Source: Candidatus Wirthbacteria bacterium CG2_30_54_11 (lineage in GTDB: Bacteria; Patescibacteriota; CG2-30-54-11). Taken from it: a stretch of 10,974 bases of DNA. The DNA is taken from positions 1 to 10,974 of the forward strand of contig MNZT01000084.1 of assembly GCA_001873755.1 (NCBI GenBank). The letters run 5' to 3'. Shown here piece after piece: positions 7,432-10,974 of this stretch. The position numbers were made by a program, and so were the translations under genes. Every line of letters starts with the position of its first letter. Position 1 is the first letter of the stretch. The notes beneath the pieces were generated by a model. The model did no database searches and had not been told where the DNA came from. It saw only the letters and a list, made by a program, of their open reading frames with translations.

Positions 7432-7449
7432 GTGATCACCTGCTAAGTT

Positions 7450-7989
7450 CTAAACCTGTTTTTCAGTCGTAAGTGCACTGACCCTGCCGCCCTGCCACTG
7501 GCCACGGTAAGCGCTGCCATTGCCGATGAGCGGAGATACCATGAGGTGCAGGAAGCGGGAACCGAGCTCTACTTCCACTTCACAGGGACCCACATTGGCG
7601 ACCGCGACCGTCAGCCCGCCGCTGTAGCCCGGAGCGATCTGCGTAGCCCGAAGCATCAAGCCCATGCGCTGCAAAGTGCTTCTGGGTTTCAGGATCCCGA
7701 CACAATCAATCGGCAGATTGACCTCTTCGATCGTCTTGACCAGGAAAAAGTCACCCGGCTTCCAGGTGGCGGTCACGACCTTGCCTTCGGCATAAGTGGC
7801 AATGGTCTCGATATCACAGGTCTTGCGGTTTTCAACGCCGAGGTAGCCTTTGCCTGAAATCCGGTAGACGTCAGCCATGCGCAAGTCAAAACCGGCCCCC
7901 TCAGGGTTGGTCAGCTCTCGTTCGCACAGTCCGGTCACCAGCTTCTTTTCCTGCACCATTTTCAAAAGTTCATCCACGCCGTAGAACAT
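7450..7989 (-). CDS. dCTP deaminase/dUTPase-fold protein with altered active site
   Basis: The 179-residue protein has the trimeric fold of dCTP deaminase (Dcd), which converts dCTP to dUTP. It aligns along E. coli Dcd: LKPRSTLQRMGLMLRATQI, APGYSGGLTVAVANVG, a SRFLHLMVSPL strand and a closing YRGQWQGGRVS tail. The Ser and Arg of the PRS-x-x-x-R motif are present. However, the catalytic Glu (VLEFYN in E. coli Dcd) is Ala here (VAVAN), and the Asp used by dUTPases and bifunctional enzymes is also Ala (QIAPGYSG). A frame extends to 8034, but ATG 7989 is preferred because AGGAG lies 8 nt before it and the extra residues look unconserved. It sits between dut and thyX-like in one operon. It may be a non-catalytic or divergent member, perhaps nucleotide-binding or regulatory. 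Confidence 0.75.
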   Translation of the reverse strand: MFYGVDELLKMVQEKKLVTGLCERELTNPEGAGFDLRMADVYRISGKGYLGVENRKTCDIETIATYAEGKVVTATWKPGDFFLVKTIEEVNLPIDCVGILKPRSTLQRMGLMLRATQIAPGYSGGLTVAVANVGPCEVEVELGSRFLHLMVSPLIGNGSAYRGQWQGGRVSALTTEKQV

Positions 7990-8019
7990 TCGTTTGACTC
8001 CTGTTTGATAGGGCGAAAC

Positions 8020-8047
8020 GTAGAGACGTAGCATGCTACGTTCCTAC
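8020..8047. repeat. Palindromic hairpin repeat upstream of dcd-like gene
   Basis: The perfect 16-bp palindrome ACGTAGCATGCTACGT is extended on both sides by GTAG and CTAC to a 28-nt near-perfect inverted repeat. It sits in the dut-dcd gap, about 30 nt before the dcd start. Similar GTAG...CTAC hairpins occur as dispersed repeats in many uncultivated bacterial genomes (from memory, not checked). Confidence 0.65.
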
Positions 8048-8083
8048 AATACTAAACTGAATATTACCGAAAACAGCCTTTGA

Positions 8084-8112
8084 TGTCATCCTCGCGAACG
8101 CGGGGATCCAGA
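8084..8112. repeat. REP-like dispersed repeat (GTCATCC...GGATCCAG type)
   Basis: GTCATCCTCGCG, AACG, CGGGGATCCAG resembles the very common intergenic element GTCATTCCCGCG-AA-CGGGAATCCAG. The core CCTCGCG/CGCGGGG forms a short stem. It lies between dut and the dcd-like gene and is followed by an A-rich run. Confidence 0.55.
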
Positions 8113-8140
8113 AACAAAAAAGAAAAAACATTGTCTAATT

Positions 8141-8569
8141 CTACCCCGTACTCCCGCACCACTGCTCACCTCGTTCACTGGCTGCAAGGTCATCGCTGAC
8201 GGTCACGTCGACCCGCTCAACCGGCTGGATGAGAACCTGAGCGATCTTGTCGCCCTGCTGGATCTGAACCGGAGAATTCCCGACATTGAGAATGACGATC
8301 CGCCATTCGCCTCGATAGCCGCTGTCGATGACCCCGGCCAGGCTGCGGATGCCCGACTTGATAGCTGTACTGCCTCGATCCCAGACCAATGCCACATAGC
8401 CCTCGGGGAACTCGGCAGAAAAGCCAAGCCCGATGACCCGGCGTTCACCCGGTTCCAGCTGAACAGTCTCATGAGAAAACACATCCAGTCCGGCATCGCC
8501 CAGATGGGCGTACCGAGGGATCAGACTGTCGTCATAGAGACGTTTGACCTTGAGCGAAACACCTGGCAT
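8141..8569 (-). CDS. dut: Deoxyuridine 5'-triphosphate nucleotidohydrolase (dUTPase)
   Basis: It hydrolyses dUTP to dUMP and PPi, which keeps uracil out of DNA and feeds thymidylate synthesis. At 142 residues it has the normal size of a homotrimeric dUTPase. Motifs: GDAGLDVF (motif I), WDRGSTAIK (motif II, the variant with WDR in place of P-R-S), AGVIDSGYRGEW (motif III with the catalytic Asp), NVGNSPVQIQQGDKIAQ (motif IV), and a C-terminal RGEQWCGSTG (motif V). In motif V the usual GFGSTG has become WCGSTG, so the Phe that stacks on the uracil is replaced. The chosen ATG has AGGAA about 9 nt upstream. It is the first gene of the dut-dcd-thyX cluster and diverges from priA. Confidence 0.95.
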   Translation of the reverse strand: MPGVSLKVKRLYDDSLIPRYAHLGDAGLDVFSHETVQLEPGERRVIGLGFSAEFPEGYVALVWDRGSTAIKSGIRSLAGVIDSGYRGEWRIVILNVGNSPVQIQQGDKIAQVLIQPVERVDVTVSDDLAASERGEQWCGSTG

Positions 8570-8621
8570 TGGAAGCTTTCCTGAGGACGAAAATCGGCAT
8601 TTTGCCGGCAGGTTGCATCAT

Positions 8622-8627
8622 AGTATA
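8622..8627 (-). promoter_or_regulatory. Possible -10 element for dut
   Basis: On the minus strand TATACT (8627-8622) matches the -10 consensus in five of six positions and lies 53 nt upstream of the dut ATG. The best -35 at normal spacing (TTTCTT, 16-nt spacer) is weak, so this rests mainly on the -10 box and its position. Confidence 0.3.
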
Positions 8628-8665
8628 CTTTGCGCACAGGGACAAGAAATATGTACAATGCGTTG

Positions 8666-8778
8666 CGAGTTAACGAGTTAACGAGTTGAACCCGAAGACA
8701 GGAAACAAATCCCCCCTGTCCCCCTTTCATAAAGGGGGGAAATGAACCCGTTAACCCGTTAACCCGCCAACCCGTTAA
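8666..8778. repeat. Two inverted arrays of 8-bp repeats around a GC-rich hairpin
   Basis: The left array has three 8-bp units, CGAGTTAA, CGAGTTAA, CGAGTTGA (8666-8689). The right array has four, CCCGTTAA, CCCGTTAA, CCCGCCAA, CCCGTTAA (8747-8778). The reverse complement of the right array matches the left over about 19 nt with few differences, so the whole region can fold back. At its centre CCCCCTTT (8720-8727) pairs perfectly with AAAGGGGG (8731-8738) around a 3-nt loop. It fills most of the gap between the divergent dut and priA genes. No protein is encoded. Confidence 0.8.
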
Positions 8779-8799
8779 CTCTTAGCCTCCAGGTATTTA

Positions 8800-10974
8800 G
8801 TGTTCGCCCAGGTCGCAGTCAACAGCTACACCCAATCCCCCCGCCAACTGTTCACCTATGCCATCCCGCCTGTTCTGGTGGAAAGCGTACAGGTGGGCTG
8901 CCGCGTACTGGTGCCGTTCGGTCCACGGGCGCTGACCGGGGTGGTGCTGGAGATCGTGAGCGAAAGCGACCAGGAAGGCATAAAACCAATCTTATCCTGC
9001 CTGGATTCCGTACCTCAGATAACAGCGCACCAGCTTGCTCTGGCGAACTGGTTGAGCCACGAATACCACGCCTCGCTGAAAAGCTGTCTCGACACCGTAC
9101 ATCCGTTCCTGTTCCGGCAGACTCCGGTGAAACGGCAGGTACGCATCGCGGTGCTCAAAAGGGACAAAGCCTGCTCTCCTGACCTGAAAATTCCGGATCG
9201 GCAGCAGGCAGTGGTGGATATATTCCTCAATGCTTTTGGTCTGGAGATACCGGTCGAGACCCTGCTTTCGACTTTTCATAGCTCCCCTTCCACCCTCAAA
9301 ACCATGAGTGCCAAAGGTCTGATCGATATCATCGAACGCGACGAAGTGGAAGCCTGCATCATCCACAGCCAGCCGGAAGCCCGGCTCATCCCTACCCCTC
9401 CTCAGCAGCTGGCCATTGACCGCCTCGCTGATGACGTCCGAGCCCAAAACGGCACTGTTTTTGTACTGCACGGAGTCACCGGCAGCGGCAAGACTGAAGT
9501 ATACCTCCATGCCATAGCCAGGACGCTGGAAGAGAACAGACAGGCAGTTCTGCTCGTGCCGGAGATTGCCCTGACCCCGCAGACCATCGAACGCGTACTC
9601 AGGCGGTTCCCCGGACTGGTCAAAGTCTGGCACAGCCGACTCTCTGACCGCGAACGCCACCGCACCTTTGAACACGTGCAGTCCGGACAGACCCCGATCG
9701 TGGTCGGCTCCCGGAGCGCGCTGTTCCTCCCCTACCCGGACCTCGGGTTCATCGCCATCGACGAGGAACACGAGATCAGCTACAAGCAGGAGTCGAACCC
9801 GCGCTACGACGCGAGACGGGTAGCCGTATTCCTTGGCAACCAGCTAAAGGCCACGGTCGTGTTCGGCAGCGCCACGCCGAGCGTCGAAACTTTTTATCAG
9901 ACGCAGCAAGGGACATTCAAGCTTCTTGAACTGCCGGACCGTATCCACCATCTGGGCAGCGGCGCGGCGCCCATGGGCAAACGGGATATCAGAATCGTCG
10001 ATCTGAGGGTAGAGATGAAAGCCGGCAACCGGACCACGCTCAGCCTCGACCTGCAGAACGAACTGACGGCGACACTTGAACGCGGCGAACAGGCGATTCT
10101 GTTCCTCAACCGGCGGGGATTTTCCACCTATGTATTCTGCCGCGAATGCGGGCATGTGCTCATGTGTCCTGCCTGCGAGATCCCGCTTACGCTCCATCAG
10201 CTTGGCGCCCAGAGGTCGAAGCTCATCTGCCACCATTGCGGCCGGTATGAACAGCCTCCCGAATGCTGTCCGAAGTGTCAGGGGACAAAGATCAAATATC
10301 TCGGCGCCGGCACCCAGCAGGTCGTGGACGATGTAGCGAAACTGTTCCCGCAGGCGCGGATACTTCGCGTCGACGCTGACAGCACCGGTGCGGTTGATTC
10401 TTTCCAGCAGGTACATGACAAGATCACAGGACACAAAGTAGACATCATCATCGGCACCCAGATGATCGCCAAGGGCTGGGACATCCCTGCGGTCAGCCTC
10501 GTCGGGGTGATCCTGGCCGACCAGAGCCTCTTTTTCCCCAGCTTTCGAGCCGGCGAACGGACGTTCCAGCTGCTCACCCAGGTCGCGGGGAGATCAGGGC
10601 GGCGGACTGACCCGGGCAGGGTGATCATCCAGACCTATTCCCCGGACAACAGCTATATCCTCGCCGCCAGAGATGAAGCGTATGACCGCTTCTTTGACGC
10701 TGAGATCAAAAGCCGCGAAGCTTTCAACTATCCGCCCTTCGCCCGCTTCGTAAAACTGACCATCCATCACACTGACGAAGCCAAAGCGGTCGAACTCTGC
10801 GAAGATCTCATAGAGATTCTGGACGAAAAGAAAGAAGGAACCGGGATCCTGGGACCAGTTCCGGCCTTCATCCTGAAAAAGAAGGACCGCTACTTCTACC
10901 ATGTCATCCTGCAGGGACAAAACCCCCTTCCTCTGCTACAATACGTACCGCGAGAATGGACTGTGGACGTTGAT
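8800..10974 (+). CDS. priA: Primosomal protein N' (replication restart helicase PriA), 3' end off window
   Basis: PriA recognises stalled or collapsed replication forks and reloads the replicative helicase. The frame is open for 725 codons from GTG 8800 to the right edge without a stop. It ends in WTVDVD, where PriA proteins normally finish within about ten residues, so only the tip is missing. Seen in order: the N-terminal DNA-binding domain (RVLVPFG-R-LTG, about 35-48), Walker A GVTGSGKT (225-232), helicase motif DEEH (321-324), the zinc-binding module with four Cys pairs (C447/C450 through C493), LGAGTQQV, GTQMIAKGWDIP, and the arginine-finger motif AGRSGR. KGWD and AGRSGR differ slightly from the usual KGHD/H and AGRAGR. 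The start follows an in-frame TAA (8776) closely; the Shine-Dalgarno is weak (AGG at 8791). It is transcribed divergently from dut. Confidence 0.97.
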   Translation, partial: MFAQVAVNSYTQSPRQLFTYAIPPVLVESVQVGCRVLVPFGPRALTGVVLEIVSESDQEGIKPILSCLDSVPQITAHQLALANWLSHEYHASLKSCLDTVHPFLFRQTPVKRQVRIAVLKRDKACSPDLKIPDRQQAVVDIFLNAFGLEIPVETLLSTFHSSPSTLKTMSAKGLIDIIERDEVEACIIHSQPEARLIPTPPQQLAIDRLADDVRAQNGTVFVLHGVTGSGKTEVYLHAIARTLEENRQAVLLVPEIALTPQTIERVLRRFPGLVKVWHSRLSDRERHRTFEHVQSGQTPIVVGSRSALFLPYPDLGFIAIDEEHEISYKQESNPRYDARRVAVFLGNQLKATVVFGSATPSVETFYQTQQGTFKLLELPDRIHHLGSGAAPMGKRDIRIVDLRVEMKAGNRTTLSLDLQNELTATLERGEQAILFLNRRGFSTYVFCRECGHVLMCPACEIPLTLHQLGAQRSKLICHHCGRYEQPPECCPKCQGTKIKYLGAGTQQVVDDVAKLFPQARILRVDADSTGAVDSFQQVHDKITGHKVDIIIGTQMIAKGWDIPAVSLVGVILADQSLFFPSFRAGERTFQLLTQVAGRSGRRTDPGRVIIQTYSPDNSYILAARDEAYDRFFDAEIKSREAFNYPPFARFVKLTIHHTDEAKAVELCEDLIEILDEKKEGTGILGPVPAFILKKKDRYFYHVILQGQNPLPLLQYVPREWTVDVD

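Noticed and set aside
1704..8569. UGA recoded as glycine (as in Gracilibacteria)
   Set aside because: All genes read normally with standard stops and contain no in-frame TGA; the GC content also does not fit. Only the TAG preference is reported.
8666..8778. CRISPR array
   Set aside because: The units are 8 bp, contiguous and without spacers, and no cas gene is nearby.
8992..10920. Several long minus-strand open frames
   Set aside because: All are antisense to priA, whose motifs run through the whole region; none resembles a known protein.

Overview
The window looks like a stretch of chromosome from an uncultivated bacterium of moderately high GC. Housekeeping genes are packed into tight minus-strand runs, most start codons have a clear Shine-Dalgarno sequence, and the gaps carry several kinds of short self-complementary repeats. 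The compact layout, the unusually long ThyX-like protein and a serine recombinase running into a tRNA gene all recall Patescibacteria (Candidate Phyla Radiation, Parcubacteria-like). That placement is an inference from style, since no rRNA is present.

Layout from left to right. Positions 1-234 hold a non-coding segment with three consecutive stem-loops and an AT-rich stretch. A plus-strand large serine recombinase follows (235-1668). It lacks its N-terminal catalytic serine region, and its reading frame runs antisense through a tRNA-Lys(UUU) gene (1559-1633, minus). A minus-strand block then reads, in transcription order (right to left): tRNA-Leu(CAA), ribosomal protein L9 (rplI), undecaprenyl diphosphate synthase (uppS), DnaJ, and an unidentified small membrane protein. 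rplI, uppS and dnaJ are separated by only 13 and 7 nt. Upstream of tRNA-Leu lies a second membrane protein, possibly an ECF-transporter S-component, with its own candidate promoter and a perfect Shine-Dalgarno sequence.

Farther right is a minus-strand nucleotide cluster: dUTPase (dut), a dCTP deaminase/dUTPase-fold protein, and a long ThyX-like protein. In principle this is the dCTP to dUTP to dUMP to dTMP route in one operon. However, the deaminase-like protein has lost its expected catalytic glutamate, and the ThyX-like protein seems to hold two ThyX-like halves with a degenerate signature motif. Divergent from dut, and separated by an inverted array of 8-bp repeats, priA (replication restart helicase) runs on the plus strand off the right edge. 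Its last few residues are outside the window.

There is no CRISPR array, toxin-antitoxin pair or obvious defence system. The main points of interest are the truncated recombinase at a tRNA, the exclusive use of TAG as stop codon in all eight complete minus-strand genes, the degenerate active sites in the thymidylate cluster, and the repeat families in the gaps.
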